Source: Candidatus Hydrogenedentota bacterium | GTDB taxonomy: Bacteria; Hydrogenedentota; Hydrogenedentia; Hydrogenedentales; JAGMZX01 | Length of the DNA stretch: 60,154 bases | Assembly: GCA_029556545.1 (NCBI GenBank) | Contig: JAKQEQ010000027.1 | Location: 1-60,154, forward strand | Direction of reading: 5' to 3' | Notes under the pieces: generated by a model | What the model saw: only the letters and a program-made list of their open reading frames with translations | The model's database searches: none | What the model was told of the DNA's origin: nothing | Part shown: positions 1 to 9,378 of the stretch, piece after piece | How the letters are laid out: every line of letters begins with the position of its first letter | Numbering within the stretch: the stretch's first letter is position 1 | Position numbers and translations under genes: made by a program

Positions 1-230
1 TTGGCGAAGGGCACGGCCCTGAAAAGGGCCGGAGAAGACAGCCCAGGGCAACGCCCTGGGAAGAGGGATGCCTGCTATAAAGAGAAGCCCTGAAAGGGCG
101 AAACACGACGGGAAGATTCCACGCGGGCAGGGAATAAGGGCACCCCACATACAGGCCCCTGTTGCTGTTACGCCCTTGCAGGGCTTCCGCGCATTCATAT
201 TCTAAGTGCAACACCCTGGGAGATGACAAT
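1..230. repeat. Cluster of short GC-rich palindromes
   Basis: Four small hairpins lie in 230 bases: GGCCCT/AGGGCC at 15-30, CCCAGGGC/GCCCTGGG at 42-60, GCCCT/AGGGC at 87-99 and GCCCT/AGGGC at 172-184. The loops are 3-4 bases. No convincing gene covers them. The last bases of the window (60124-60154) end in a similar hairpin followed by AGCCCAGG, the same start as the 42-60 unit, so this looks like a dispersed intergenic repeat family. From 231 to 450 I see no gene or recognisable signal. Confidence 0.6.
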
Positions 231-450
231 CGATGACTCCTCCCACTAAAGGAATCAGGATCAGGAGGCGCCTCAAGCAAGAAGAGGACATCGTTAGGGT
301 CTTTCGGTATGGTGAAAGCGGTAACCAACACCATGACGAAAGGAACCCAGCACGATGTCCTACACCCATCTTAGCTCAACCGATCGGGGTCGAATCCAGG
401 CGCTGCGCGCCTTCTGGGGCACGGCCCCGCTCTGAGCGAGCCTTGCCTTC

Positions 451-500
451 GGGTACAGGCACGTCTCGCTCGAAGACTCGCTCGCGTGTGCCAGTCCCCG
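451..500. repeat. Inverted-repeat element, GGGACAGGCACG...GTGCCAGTCCCC family
   Basis: The left arm GGGTACAGGCACG and the right arm CGTGTGCCAGTCCCC are imperfect inverted repeats around a short loop with TCTCG/GACTCG. The same arms occur at 4095-4146, and one arm occurs at 32423-32434. The element ends ten bases beyond the stop of the ABC transporter gene, a typical position for REP-like elements mobilised by IS200-like TnpA-REP enzymes. That mechanism is an inference; no such transposase is in the window. Confidence 0.55.
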
Positions 501-509
501 AATGAGCCA

Positions 510-1499
510 TTACGGCGTCTTCGGCTCGTGCAGCCAGCAGGCGCTGGCGTGGCCCTCGCCCACGTCGAACAGCGGCGGCTCCTGTTCGCGGCAGACGGGG
601 ATGGCGCGCGGGCAGCGCGGGTGAAACCGGCAGCCGGTGGGGAAGTCCGTGGCGGCGGGGACCGTGCCGGGGATGGTGTACAGCCGCTTGCGCGGTTCCT
701 GCATGCTGGGCAGCGATTGGAAGAGCCCCTGCGTGTAGGGATGGCGTGGCGCGCGCACGAGTTCGGCGACGCGCGACGCCTGCTCGACCTTCTTGCCCGC
801 GTACATGACGACGACCTCGTGGGCCATCTCGGCGACAATGCCGAGGTCGTGAGTGATGAGCAGGATCGACATGCCCAGGTCCGCCTGGAGTTGGCGGAGC
901 AAATCGAGAATCTGCGCCTGGATGGTGACATCGAGCGCGGTGGTTGGCTCGTCCGCAATGAGCAGTTTCGGGCCGCAGGCGAGGGCCATCGCGATCATGA
1001 CGCGCTGGAGCATGCCGCCGGACATCTGGTGGGGGTAGTCGTCGATGCGTTGTTCCGCGGCGGGGATGCCGACGCACCGCATGAGTTCGAGGGCGCGCTC
1101 CCGCGCCTCCGCTGCGCCGAGGCGCTCGTGCAGCCGCAGGACGGCGGCGATCTGCGCGCCCACGCGGAAGACGGGGTTCATGGAGGTCATCGGCTCCTGG
1201 AAGATCATCGAGATGGCGCCGCCGCGGAGGGTTCGCATCTCGGGCTCGGGGACCTGCAGCAGGTCGCGGCCCTCGAAGACCACTTCGCCGCCCTCGATGC
1301 GCCCGGGCGGCGTCGGGATCAGCCGCAGGACCGACATGGCGGTCACGCTCTTGCCGCAGCCGCTCTCGCCGACCAGCGCAAGGGTCTTCCCCGCCGGCAC
1401 GTCGAAGGACACGTCGTCCACAGCCCTGGCTACGCCCTGGTCGGTATGGAAGTAGGTCCGCAGCTCGCGCACCCGCAATATCGCGCCGTTCATGCTCAT
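510..1499 (-). CDS. Oligopeptide/dipeptide ABC transporter ATP-binding protein (DppD/OppD-like)
   Basis: This is the ATPase subunit of a peptide-type ABC importer and should work at the cytoplasmic face of the membrane. It shows a Walker A motif (GESGCGKS), a Q-loop ([10 protein letters not shown]), an ABC signature (MSGGMLQR), Walker B ([12 protein letters not shown]) and the H-loop (LLITHD). The C-terminus has the oligopeptide-family extension with Cys residues (CRFHPRCP...C...C). The ATG at 1499 was chosen because homology begins there; the open frame continues upstream without conserved residues. At 329 residues the length is normal. No permease, binding protein or DppF partner is next to it: downstream is repeat DNA and upstream is a divergent fucosidase. 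It is therefore an orphan subunit in this window. Confidence 0.93.
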   Translation of the reverse strand: MSMNGAILRVRELRTYFHTDQGVARAVDDVSFDVPAGKTLALVGESGCGKSVTAMSVLRLIPTPPGRIEGGEVVFEGRDLLQVPEPEMRTLRGGAISMIFQEPMTSMNPVFRVGAQIAAVLRLHERLGAAEARERALELMRCVGIPAAEQRIDDYPHQMSGGMLQRVMIAMALACGPKLLIADEPTTALDVTIQAQILDLLRQLQADLGMSILLITHDLGIVAEMAHEVVVMYAGKKVEQASRVAELVRAPRHPYTQGLFQSLPSMQEPRKRLYTIPGTVPAATDFPTGCRFHPRCPRAIPVCREQEPPLFDVGEGHASACWLHEPKTP

Positions 1500-1550
1500 G
1501 ACGGCCTCATAGTACCTTTTCACCGTGCCCGACAACCACGTCCCTCCCTT

Positions 1551-1577
1551 CCATACTATCCATACCGTCCATATTCC
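1551..1577. repeat. Three 9-bp CCATA-type tandem units
   Basis: CCATACTAT, CCATACCGT and CCATATTCC lie head to tail between the divergent ABC and fucosidase genes. This is a short, imperfect simple repeat with no evident regulatory match. Confidence 0.4.
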
Positions 1578-1623
1578 CCACATCGAGCCTGCTCTGTTGA
1601 TCTTCACCGGCGGCGACAGTAGG

Positions 1624-4074
1624 ATGAGGCGCACCGCCCGATACGGGGCGGCGGGGACCGGTTCCATGCATGCGATATATACGCTATCGACGATCTTGTT
1701 CTTGCAGGTTGCGCAGAGCGATGCGCCCGCGCCGGAGACCGCGACGATGAAGCCGGTCTTGTGGTACCGGCAGCCAGCGGCGGTATGGGAAGAGGCGCTG
1801 CCGGTGGGCAATGGCCGCCTCGGTGCGATGGTCTTCGGCGGCGCGCCCGTCGAGCGCATCCAATTCAACGAAGAGACGCTGTGGGACGGCTACCCGCGCG
1901 AGCGCGTCAACCCGAAGGCGCGCGAGGCCCTGCCCGAAGTGCGGCGGCTCCTTTTCGAGGGGAAGAACGAGGAAGCGAGGCAACTGGCGGATGAAACGAT
2001 GCTGGGCGTGCCGCCGCGCATCGACTCGTATCAGACCTTCGGCGACTTGCGCCTCGACATCAAGGGGGAGCCGGTTGCTGACTCGTATCGCCGCCACTTG
2101 GATCTCGACACAGGCATCGCCACAACGCAGTACCGCGTCGAAGCGCCAGACGGCGCTCATACCATCACGCGCGAGGTGTTCGTGTCCGCGCCGGACCAGG
2201 TTATCGTCGTCCGCGTGGCGGCGGACCGGCCCGGCGCGATCGACCTCGATGCGTGGATGACGCGCCCGGCGGATGCGGCGTTCGTCGTGAAGGACGAGTC
2301 GCTCGGCGTGTTGCGCGGGCAAATCAACCGACCGCACCACGAGACGGGCGAAAACGTGGGCCGGCGCTTGGCGGCATACCTGCAATGCCGCAACGAAGGC
2401 GGCGCGTTGTCGCGCGGCGACGACACGCTGTCCGTGCGCGGCGCGGACGCGGCGACGCTGCTGATCGCGGCGGCCACGGATTACCGGGCCATCGACCAGG
2501 ACGCCGCGTGCCGCGAAACGCTGAACGCATTGTCAGATTTCAATGCGGTTCGCGCGCGGCATATCAAGGACCACCAGGCGCTTTTCCAGCGCGTGAGGCT
2601 GGACCTCGGACTTGGCGAGGCGGATGCGCTGCCGACGGACGCGCGGCTTGCGCGGGTGCGTCGCGGCAGGGACGACCCGGGCCTCGCGGCGCTTTACTTC
2701 CAGTACGGACGCTACCTGCTCATGGGCAGTTCGCGGCCCGGCTGCCTGCCCGCGAACCTGCAAGGGGTCTGGAACGAGCACCTGAACGCGCCCTGGAACA
2801 GCGACTACCACACCAACATCAACCTGCAAATGAACTACTGGCCCGCCGAGGTCGCGAACCTCGCGGAGTGCCATGTGCCGCTCTTCAATTACATGGACAC
2901 GCTGGTCCCGTCGGGCGAGAAAACCGCGCGCGAGATGTACGGTGCGCGCGGCTGGGTCGTCCATCACCTCAGCGACATTTACGGGTTCACCGCGCCCGCC
3001 GACGGCGTCTGGGGCGTGTGGCCGATGGGCGCGGCATGGCTCGCGCAGCATCCCTACGAGCACTACCTGTTCAGCGGCGACGCCGAGTTCCTGCGCGCGC
3101 GGGCCTACCCGCTGATGAAGGGCGCGGCGTTGTTCCTGCTCGATTTCCTCGTCGAGGACCCGCAAGGCCGATTGGTCACGAACCCCTCCCACTCGCCCGA
3201 GAACACCTTCCTCAAGCCGGACGGTACGAAGTCGATGTTCACCTACGGCGCCACGATGGACCTCTTGATCATCCACGACCTGTTCACGAACTGCATCGAG
3301 GCGGCGGCGATTCTGGACACGGACGCCGAATTCCGCGCGACCCTTCAGGACGCGCTGGCGCGGCTCGCGCCGCTGCAAATCAGCCCGAAGACCGGGCGGC
3401 TCCAGGAATGGATCGAGGACTACGACGAGCCGGAACCGGGCCACCGCCACATGTCGCACCTGTACGGGTTGCACCCGGGCGATCAGATTACCCTGCGCGG
3501 CACGCCGGACCTTGCGGCGGCGGCGCGCAAGTCGCTCGAATATCGTCTGTCCCACGGCGGCGGACACACGGGCTGGAGCCGTGCGTGGATCGTAAGCTTC
3601 TGGGCCCGCCTCGGGGACGCCGAGAAGGCGTACGCGAACTTGCGCGCGCTGCTGGCGAAGTCCACGCTGCCCAACCTGTTCGATAATCACCCGCCGTTTC
3701 AGATTGATGGGAACTTCGGCGGCGCGGCGGGCATCGCCGAGATGCTGCTCCAGAGCCACGCGGGCGAGATTCATCTCCTGCCCGCGCTGCCCGAGGCGTG
3801 GTCTTCCGGGTCTGTGACGGGGTTGCGCGCACGCGGCGGGTTCGAGGTGGACATGCACTGGAGCGGAGGACGCCTTGGCAACGCGAAGATACGCGCGATC
3901 CAGGGCGGACCGTGCCGCCTGCGCGTGGCGGGGACGGGTTACGGCATTGCTGTATCAGACGGAGCCGAGGTCGCGTCGAGCACCGAGACGGATGGGGCGG
4001 ATAGTGTGCTGACGTTCACGACGGAACCGGGGCAATCGTACACGGTGGCGCATTTGCCTCGTGACGACGGATAA
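1624..4074 (+). CDS. Secreted alpha-L-fucosidase, GH95 family
   Basis: GH95 enzymes remove alpha-1,2-linked L-fucose (some members act on L-galactose) by an inverting mechanism. The protein has the family hallmarks: an N-terminal beta domain beginning [20 protein letters not shown], a central NLQGVWN segment followed by the NIN motif that positions the catalytic water, a SPEN glutamate in the proposed general-acid position, and QIDGNFGG near the end of the barrel. A signal-peptide-like start ([11 protein letters not shown]) precedes the mature region. ATG 1624 gives 816 residues with basic residues before the hydrophobic stretch; ATG 1666 is the alternative. It is followed by a GH29 fucosidase on the same strand, suggesting joint attack on fucosylated glycans. 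Substrate linkage is inferred from the family. Confidence 0.92.
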   Translation: MRRTARYGAAGTGSMHAIYTLSTILFLQVAQSDAPAPETATMKPVLWYRQPAAVWEEALPVGNGRLGAMVFGGAPVERIQFNEETLWDGYPRERVNPKAREALPEVRRLLFEGKNEEARQLADETMLGVPPRIDSYQTFGDLRLDIKGEPVADSYRRHLDLDTGIATTQYRVEAPDGAHTITREVFVSAPDQVIVVRVAADRPGAIDLDAWMTRPADAAFVVKDESLGVLRGQINRPHHETGENVGRRLAAYLQCRNEGGALSRGDDTLSVRGADAATLLIAAATDYRAIDQDAACRETLNALSDFNAVRARHIKDHQALFQRVRLDLGLGEADALPTDARLARVRRGRDDPGLAALYFQYGRYLLMGSSRPGCLPANLQGVWNEHLNAPWNSDYHTNINLQMNYWPAEVANLAECHVPLFNYMDTLVPSGEKTAREMYGARGWVVHHLSDIYGFTAPADGVWGVWPMGAAWLAQHPYEHYLFSGDAEFLRARAYPLMKGAALFLLDFLVEDPQGRLVTNPSHSPENTFLKPDGTKSMFTYGATMDLLIIHDLFTNCIEAAAILDTDAEFRATLQDALARLAPLQISPKTGRLQEWIEDYDEPEPGHRHMSHLYGLHPGDQITLRGTPDLAAAARKSLEYRLSHGGGHTGWSRAWIVSFWARLGDAEKAYANLRALLAKSTLPNLFDNHPPFQIDGNFGGAAGIAEMLLQSHAGEIHLLPALPEAWSSGSVTGLRARGGFEVDMHWSGGRLGNAKIRAIQGGPCRLRVAGTGYGIAVSDGAEVASSTETDGADSVLTFTTEPGQSYTVAHLPRDDG

Positions 4075-4094
4075 GCCTGAATACCGACGGCGCA

Positions 4095-4146
4095 GGGGAC
4101 AGGCACGTCTCGTCCGCCTGCGGCGGACTCGCTTGTGCCAGTCCCC
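4095..4146. repeat. Inverted-repeat element with internal GTCCGCC-TGC-GGCGGAC hairpin
   Basis: The arms GGGGACAGGCACG (4095-4107) and GTGCCAGTCCCC (4135-4146) flank a perfect internal hairpin, GTCCGCC-TGC-GGCGGAC, at 4112-4128. The outer arms match the element at 451-500, and the internal hairpin recurs exactly at 23296-23312. The element sits between the two fucosidase genes and ends 8 bases before the GH29 ribosome-binding site. Confidence 0.6.
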
Positions 4147-4167
4147 GAAAAATTGGAGGAAGTTGTC

Positions 4168-5499
4168 ATGACCGCGATGATGTTGGGTGCGTTGCTGAGC
4201 GCCGTGGGCGCGGGGCAGTACGAGGCGACCTGGGAATCCCTGGACACGCGCCCGAACCCGCAATGGTTCGAGGACGCGAAGTTCGGCATATTCATTCACT
4301 GGGGCGTGTACTCGGTTCCGGCCTGGGGCGCGAAAGACGCCTACGCCGAATGGTATTGGAACCACATGCAGAACAAGGACGGTGCGACGTGGAAGTTCCA
4401 CGAGAAGACCTACGGTCCAAACTTCAAGTACCAAGATTTCGCGCCGATGTTCAAGGCGGAACTGTTCAACCCGGCGGAGTGGGCGGACATTTTCAAGCGG
4501 TCCGGCGCGAAGTACATCGTATTGACCTCGAAACATCACGAGGGCTTCTGCCTGTGGCCAAGCCGCGAAAGCTGGAACTGGAACAGCGTGGATATCGGGC
4601 CGCACCGCGACCTCTGCGGCGACCTGACCGCGGCGGTGCGCGAGGCGGGCCTGCGAATGGGTTTCTACTACTCGATTTACGAGTGGTACAACCCGCTTTA
4701 TCAGCAGGACGTGGTCAAGTACACGAACCAGCACATGCTGCCGCAGTTGAAGGACCTCGTCGAGCGGTATCAGCCGGACATCGTCTGGCCCGACGGCGAA
4801 TGGGACCACCCCAGCGGCACCTGGCGCAGCACGGAGTTCCTCGCGTGGCTCTTCAACGAGTCGCCCGCGCCCCCGGACATCGTCGTGAACGATCGCTGGG
4901 GCAAGGAAACGCGCAACCGGCACGGCGGCTTCGCGACGCCCGAGTACGGGCACCTGCCGAAAGGACGTTTGGTGGACGCGGGGCTCTTCGAGGAATGCCA
5001 AGGCATGGGCAAGTCCTTCGGCTACAACCGCAACGAAGCCGCAGAGGATTACCGGACTTCGACGGAACTGCTGCACCTGCTCATCGACAACGTCAGCCGC
5101 GGCGGCAACCTGCTGCTCGACATCGGCCCGACCGGCGACGGCCGCATCCCGTGCATCATGCAGCAGCGCCTGCTCGACATGGGCGCGTGGCTCGACGTGA
5201 ACGGCGACGCGATCTACGGCGCGGACAAGTGGCCGGACGCGCCGAAGATGGACAAGGTCCGATTCACGACGAAGGGCGACGCAGTCTACGCCATCTGCCT
5301 CGAATGGCCCAGCGCGGAACTCGTCGTCGAAATGCCGCGCGCCATAGGCAATGTTACCGTAACGATGCTCGGACATGACGGGCCGGTGGGCGCTTCGGCG
5401 GACGGCAAGACGCTGCGCATCGCCGTGCCGCAATTGACCATAGACGCGCTGCCTTGCCAACACGCCTATGTATTCAGGATTGCGGGTGCGAACCCGTAG
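4168..5499 (+). CDS. Secreted alpha-L-fucosidase, GH29 family
   Basis: This is a retaining alpha-L-fucosidase. Family motifs include WFEDAKFGIFIHWG near the N-terminus, KHHEGFCLWPS, and the nucleophile region IVWPDGEW with Asp as the predicted nucleophile. A short hydrophobic leader (TAMMLGALLSAVGAG) suggests export. ATG 4168 was chosen because GGAGGA at 4155-4160 lies 7 bases upstream; the frame extends further 5' only through the repeat element. The protein is 443 residues, compact for the family, and ends in a small beta domain. It lies directly downstream of the GH95 gene, so the two probably handle different fucose linkages of the same glycan. Confidence 0.93.
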   Translation: MTAMMLGALLSAVGAGQYEATWESLDTRPNPQWFEDAKFGIFIHWGVYSVPAWGAKDAYAEWYWNHMQNKDGATWKFHEKTYGPNFKYQDFAPMFKAELFNPAEWADIFKRSGAKYIVLTSKHHEGFCLWPSRESWNWNSVDIGPHRDLCGDLTAAVREAGLRMGFYYSIYEWYNPLYQQDVVKYTNQHMLPQLKDLVERYQPDIVWPDGEWDHPSGTWRSTEFLAWLFNESPAPPDIVVNDRWGKETRNRHGGFATPEYGHLPKGRLVDAGLFEECQGMGKSFGYNRNEAAEDYRTSTELLHLLIDNVSRGGNLLLDIGPTGDGRIPCIMQQRLLDMGAWLDVNGDAIYGADKWPDAPKMDKVRFTTKGDAVYAICLEWPSAELVVEMPRAIGNVTVTMLGHDGPVGASADGKTLRIAVPQLTIDALPCQHAYVFRIAGANP

Positions 5500-5523
5500 A
5501 CTGCGGCGATCAGGAGCAACGCA

Positions 5524-5578
5524 AGGACGAAAAGGACCTAAGAGACCGAAGGGACGGAAAGGGCCGAAGCGGGCCGAG
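5524..5578. repeat. Imperfect GGACGAA/GGACCGAA simple repeat
   Basis: Between the fucosidase stop and the AsmA-like gene runs a purine-rich series of units of 8-10 bases based on GGAC-GAA and GGGCCGAA. It has no coding signal of its own. It resembles the other simple repeats found at gene ends in this window. Confidence 0.45.
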
Positions 5579-5628
5579 TCCCGCCTGGCGCGGGTCCCGG
5601 CGACCGGCCGGGACCGGCGCACCGGATT

Positions 5629-8600
5629 ATGGCCATTATCAATGAAACAGCGGGGAAACGCGGGCGTCTGCGCAAGCGGATTCTGATCGCGTTCGGCATC
5701 CTGGTCGCGCTGGTGGCGGCCATCAAGATAACGGTGCGCGTGTTCGATTTCCGCCCGATCATCGAGCGGGCCGTCGAGAAGGAACTCGGGCTGCGCTTTG
5801 ATATCGGCGCGCTCTACCCCGATGCCATCCCTTGGGCGCGCCTCGAGGGCCGCGACGTGGTCCTCGGCGAGAACGACTTCGAGGCGCGCGCGGCGCGGGT
5901 CGTCGCGGAGGGCAGCCTGTGGCGGCTCGCGCTGCGGCACGTGCAGGTGACACGGGGTCGGGTCGAGGGTCTCGAAGTCCGCTTCCCCAAGAGGTTCGCC
6001 GAGACTGCGGACCGCATCGACGCCATGGTCGAGCATACCCGCGGCCCGGAAGAAGACCGGCGGCCCGACGACAACGACGACTGGACGGTACACATCCGCC
6101 ACATCGTCGCGCCGGACGTGACGGCCTACATGGGCGGCCGCGAGGCGCTGCGCGGCCAAATCGAGATTCACGACCTCGTCACGGACCATACCGTCTATGC
6201 GTTCCAGGGCATCATTCCGCGCTTCGGCGCCGACGCCCGCATCGATCTGCGCGCCACATTGACAGAAGTGGATGAAGAAGACCCGCGCCTGGACGGCAAT
6301 GCGCTGTTGCGCGACTGGGCCTTGCGAGACCTCGGGGTTCCCTCCTGGCTGCCCGAGGCGTGGGTTGACGCGGACGTGCGGGCGCACGGCCCGTTCATAG
6401 CGGACCTCGCGTTCGAGTTCGAGGGCAATCTACGCGTGCCCGATGCGCCGGGCCTGGGAGGCGCGTTCAACGCCTCGGCCTGGCTCCAACAGGACCGGAT
6501 CATCGTAAATCGCTGCGTACTGGACGGCCCCGGCCTGCGCGTGACCGGCGATTTCACGCGCGAGCCAGACGGAAGTATGGCCTGCCGCATCGAGCACCTC
6601 GACGCCTTCGGATCGGGCCTGACCGCGTTCATGGCGTTGGCCTCGACCGAGCGCGGCGCGCTCGAGGCGAAGGGTGACGGCCACCTCACGGTAACCGGAC
6701 TACTCCTCGGCACGGACGACTCGGGCGGGTTACGTCTTGTCGAGGGCCAGGCGACGCTCTCGGGAATTGATTTTGCATTAGAGGACGGCGACCTCGCGTT
6801 CGACGACATCGAGGGACGGATCAGCGTCGTCGAGGGCGCGTTTCACATCGAAGACCTGCACAGCGCGGAGATGACCGTGCGTGGCTGGGTGCGCCCGGAA
6901 GCGGCGGGCGCGCTTGCACTGGACCTGACGGGGGAAATGGAGCTTCACCGGGGCCGGCTTGCCGCCTGGCTGCCCCTCGATACGGTCGAGGAATTGACAG
7001 GGCGCGTGGCCGTAAACGCATTCACGGGCACATTCGGCTCTGGCGCGGGTCTGCCGGCGGACCTCGCGGTGCGGTGCCGGCTCGATGACGTAACCGCGAG
7101 CGTACGGATCGAGGACGCCGCGGACGCGCTCCGTTTCGAGAACGTGAGCGGCGAAATCGCGTTCGCCGACGGCCTGCTTCAGTTGAACAACCTGCAAGGC
7201 AAGGGCCTGCGCGCCACGGGCGAGGTGCGCTTCCTGCCCGACGATGGCGGCGCGACGGTGGACCTGAGCGGCGAGATGGACCTCGCGAGCGGCGTCGCCG
7301 CGGCGCTGATCCCCGGCGACGCGCTGCGCGGCGTCTCGGGCGCGGCCTCGTTCGCGCGCGTGGCGGGCACGTTCGCGCCGGACGCGGGAATTCCCGCGGA
7401 CCTGCAAGTCGAGGGCGCGATCCGGGGCGGTCGCGCCACCGTGACTCTCGGCGGTTATGCCGACGCCGTGCGCGAGGTGGACGGCACGTTCAACTCGACG
7501 CCCGGCCAACTCATCGCGAAGGTAAGCCGCCTCACCTCGGAGAAACTGGGCGCGGTCGAGGCCGATCTTACTTACGGCCATGCAGACCGCGACCTGCGCG
7601 GGACCGTGACGCTCGATCTCGCGCGGCTGCCCGCCGCGCTTATGGGTGCGCAGGACGGCGATAAACGCCTGGGGACCTTGTTGGCGGTCTTCGGTGCATC
7701 GACGCTGGATATCCGCATAACGCTGCCTGACGAACAAGGTCGTTGGTCCCTCGAAGCGGCGCGGCGGGGCGATCCGCCCCTCGACGCGCGCATCGCGTTT
7801 GGGGGCGCGGACGCCGCGGCAATCGATGAATTCGAGTGTCGCGCCACGATCCCCCTCGATGCGGTCGCGACGCTCTTCCCGGCAACGATCACGCCAACGG
7901 GCCCCGCCGTCGTCCACGCATACAAGCGCGCGGGGGAACCGGACATCGTGATCGAGGTGTCGCTTGATGACGCCGACGTGGTCATGGGGCGGTATCTTCA
8001 CAAACACGCGGGGGGCGCGGCCTCCGTGACGGCGCGCGGCGACGCCGGGCCGGACGGCTGGCGTCTGCGTGACGTGCACGTGGACTGTCTGGGCGAGTCC
8101 GTGCTGTTGACGCTGGACGCGGACGGCGGCATGACCGCGTCGCTGGACATCGAGCTTGCGCCCCTCGTGCGTTTGCTGCCGGAGGGCGGATCGGCGAAGG
8201 GGCACGTAACCGGCACGATAGCGACCGTGCCGCTTGACGTCCGGCTTATGCTTGCGGACGCGGGACTGGGGCTTTCCGCCGACGCCGCGATCGATTCGAT
8301 GAACGGCGAAATCCTGTTTCAGGACGGGTACCTCAGTTGTCGCGACGTGCGCGTGCTTGGCGCGGACAGCGACTGCACGATCAGCGCGAGTTTCGAGGGG
8401 GACCACTGGAAGGCCCAGGTTGTCGGCGAGAAACTCGACCTCGACGCCTTCACGACGCTCATCGACGCGGTTCAGTCGGTCCGCGCCGAAAACGACGCCG
8501 CGGCGACTGCCCCAACAACCGATTCCGGCGCGGCGTTCACGCGCGGCGAGATCGCGCTCCAGTTGAAGTCGCTCTACTACCGCCGCGGCCGTCTGGACGA

Positions 8601-9315
8601 CGTCAACGCGCGGATACGTATCGGCCCGGAGGACATCCTGTTCGACGAGGTGACGGCCACTCCATACACCGGGAACGCAAGCGGACGAGCGCGTCTCGCA
8701 AGACAGACGCAGCCGAACCGTCTGGCGCTCGAACTCTCGCTGCAAGACGTGGACGTGCGCATTCTCGACGACATCCTCTTCGAGTCGCCGCGCGAGCTTG
8801 CCGGCGCGGCCACGGGCGCGGTCGAACTCGATTTTCCGCTCGCTGAGGCGGAGGACGCGCTGCGCGACGTCTCCGGGCGCATCGACCTCGAAATCGCGAA
8901 AGGCTCCTACGGAAAACTCGGCACCGTATCGCGCGCGCTCAGTTTCTTCCGCGTCCTCGAGTTCATCCGCCTGAGCGCGCCCGCCCTCGGAACCAAGGGC
9001 CTGACCTTCGACAAGAGCCAATTGAAACTGACGGCGGAGAAGGGCGTCATTGCGCTGGACACGTTCACGATCACGAGCAAGTCTTACGCCATCGACGGAT
9101 TCGGCACGTTGAATTACCGCGATGACGCGGCGGACGTGATCGTGCGCGTGAACCTGCTCGAACTGGTCACGGGGATCATCACGCGGGTGCCCATTCTCGG
9201 CGGCGCGGTAGACCGCCTCAGTTCCTACGCGGACCTGGTCGTCCACGTTGGCGGATCGCCGTTCTCGCCGCAATTCAGCTTGCGGCCCAGCATCGGATCG
9301 CGCAAGCCGTCATAA
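5629..9315 (+). CDS. AsmA/YhdP-like giant envelope protein
   Basis: The 1228-residue protein has a cytoplasmic N-terminus (KRGRLRKR), one membrane helix at about residues 18-37, and then a very long region of repeating beta-strand pattern with many LxG, VDLSGEMDL and LEGRDV-type units. This is the architecture of AsmA-family proteins, relatives of TamB and YhdP. These form long hydrophobic grooves in the periplasm and are linked to lipid transport to the outer membrane. The last 250 residues (RGEIALQLKSLYY... LVVHVGGSPFSPQFSLRP) look like the AsmA C-terminal domain. Family membership rests on architecture and general sequence style. The start has a weak ribosome site. The gene converges on the GH31 gene across a CTCGTA-type simple repeat. 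Confidence 0.75.
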   Translation: MAIINETAGKRGRLRKRILIAFGILVALVAAIKITVRVFDFRPIIERAVEKELGLRFDIGALYPDAIPWARLEGRDVVLGENDFEARAARVVAEGSLWRLALRHVQVTRGRVEGLEVRFPKRFAETADRIDAMVEHTRGPEEDRRPDDNDDWTVHIRHIVAPDVTAYMGGREALRGQIEIHDLVTDHTVYAFQGIIPRFGADARIDLRATLTEVDEEDPRLDGNALLRDWALRDLGVPSWLPEAWVDADVRAHGPFIADLAFEFEGNLRVPDAPGLGGAFNASAWLQQDRIIVNRCVLDGPGLRVTGDFTREPDGSMACRIEHLDAFGSGLTAFMALASTERGALEAKGDGHLTVTGLLLGTDDSGGLRLVEGQATLSGIDFALEDGDLAFDDIEGRISVVEGAFHIEDLHSAEMTVRGWVRPEAAGALALDLTGEMELHRGRLAAWLPLDTVEELTGRVAVNAFTGTFGSGAGLPADLAVRCRLDDVTASVRIEDAADALRFENVSGEIAFADGLLQLNNLQGKGLRATGEVRFLPDDGGATVDLSGEMDLASGVAAALIPGDALRGVSGAASFARVAGTFAPDAGIPADLQVEGAIRGGRATVTLGGYADAVREVDGTFNSTPGQLIAKVSRLTSEKLGAVEADLTYGHADRDLRGTVTLDLARLPAALMGAQDGDKRLGTLLAVFGASTLDIRITLPDEQGRWSLEAARRGDPPLDARIAFGGADAAAIDEFECRATIPLDAVATLFPATITPTGPAVVHAYKRAGEPDIVIEVSLDDADVVMGRYLHKHAGGAASVTARGDAGPDGWRLRDVHVDCLGESVLLTLDADGGMTASLDIELAPLVRLLPEGGSAKGHVTGTIATVPLDVRLMLADAGLGLSADAAIDSMNGEILFQDGYLSCRDVRVLGADSDCTISASFEGDHWKAQVVGEKLDLDAFTTLIDAVQSVRAENDAAATAPTTDSGAAFTRGEIALQLKSLYYRRGRLDDVNARIRIGPEDILFDEVTATPYTGNASGRARLARQTQPNRLALELSLQDVDVRILDDILFESPRELAGAATGAVELDFPLAEAEDALRDVSGRIDLEIAKGSYGKLGTVSRALSFFRVLEFIRLSAPALGTKGLTFDKSQLKLTAEKGVIALDTFTITSKSYAIDGFGTLNYRDDAADVIVRVNLLELVTGIITRVPILGGAVDRLSSYADLVVHVGGSPFSPQFSLRPSIGSRKPS

Positions 9316-9325
9316 CCGCCGCCCC

Positions 9326-9374
9326 CGTCCTCGTACTCGTACTCGTGTTCGTAATCGTACTCGTAATCGTAATC
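9326..9374. repeat. Hexanucleotide CTCGTA/CTCGTG/ATCGTA simple repeat
   Basis: About eight imperfect copies of a 6-base unit (CTCGTA, CTCGTG, TTCGTA, ATCGTA) fill the convergent gap between the AsmA-like and GH31 genes. The same unit forms blocks at 21921-21986, 54366-54408 and 54729-54755. Confidence 0.7.
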
Positions 9375-9378
9375 GCCC

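Noticed and set aside
2253..3686. Second long frame inside the GH95 gene
   Set aside because: Overlaps the fucosidase entirely in another frame, is arginine-rich and has no recognisable domain.
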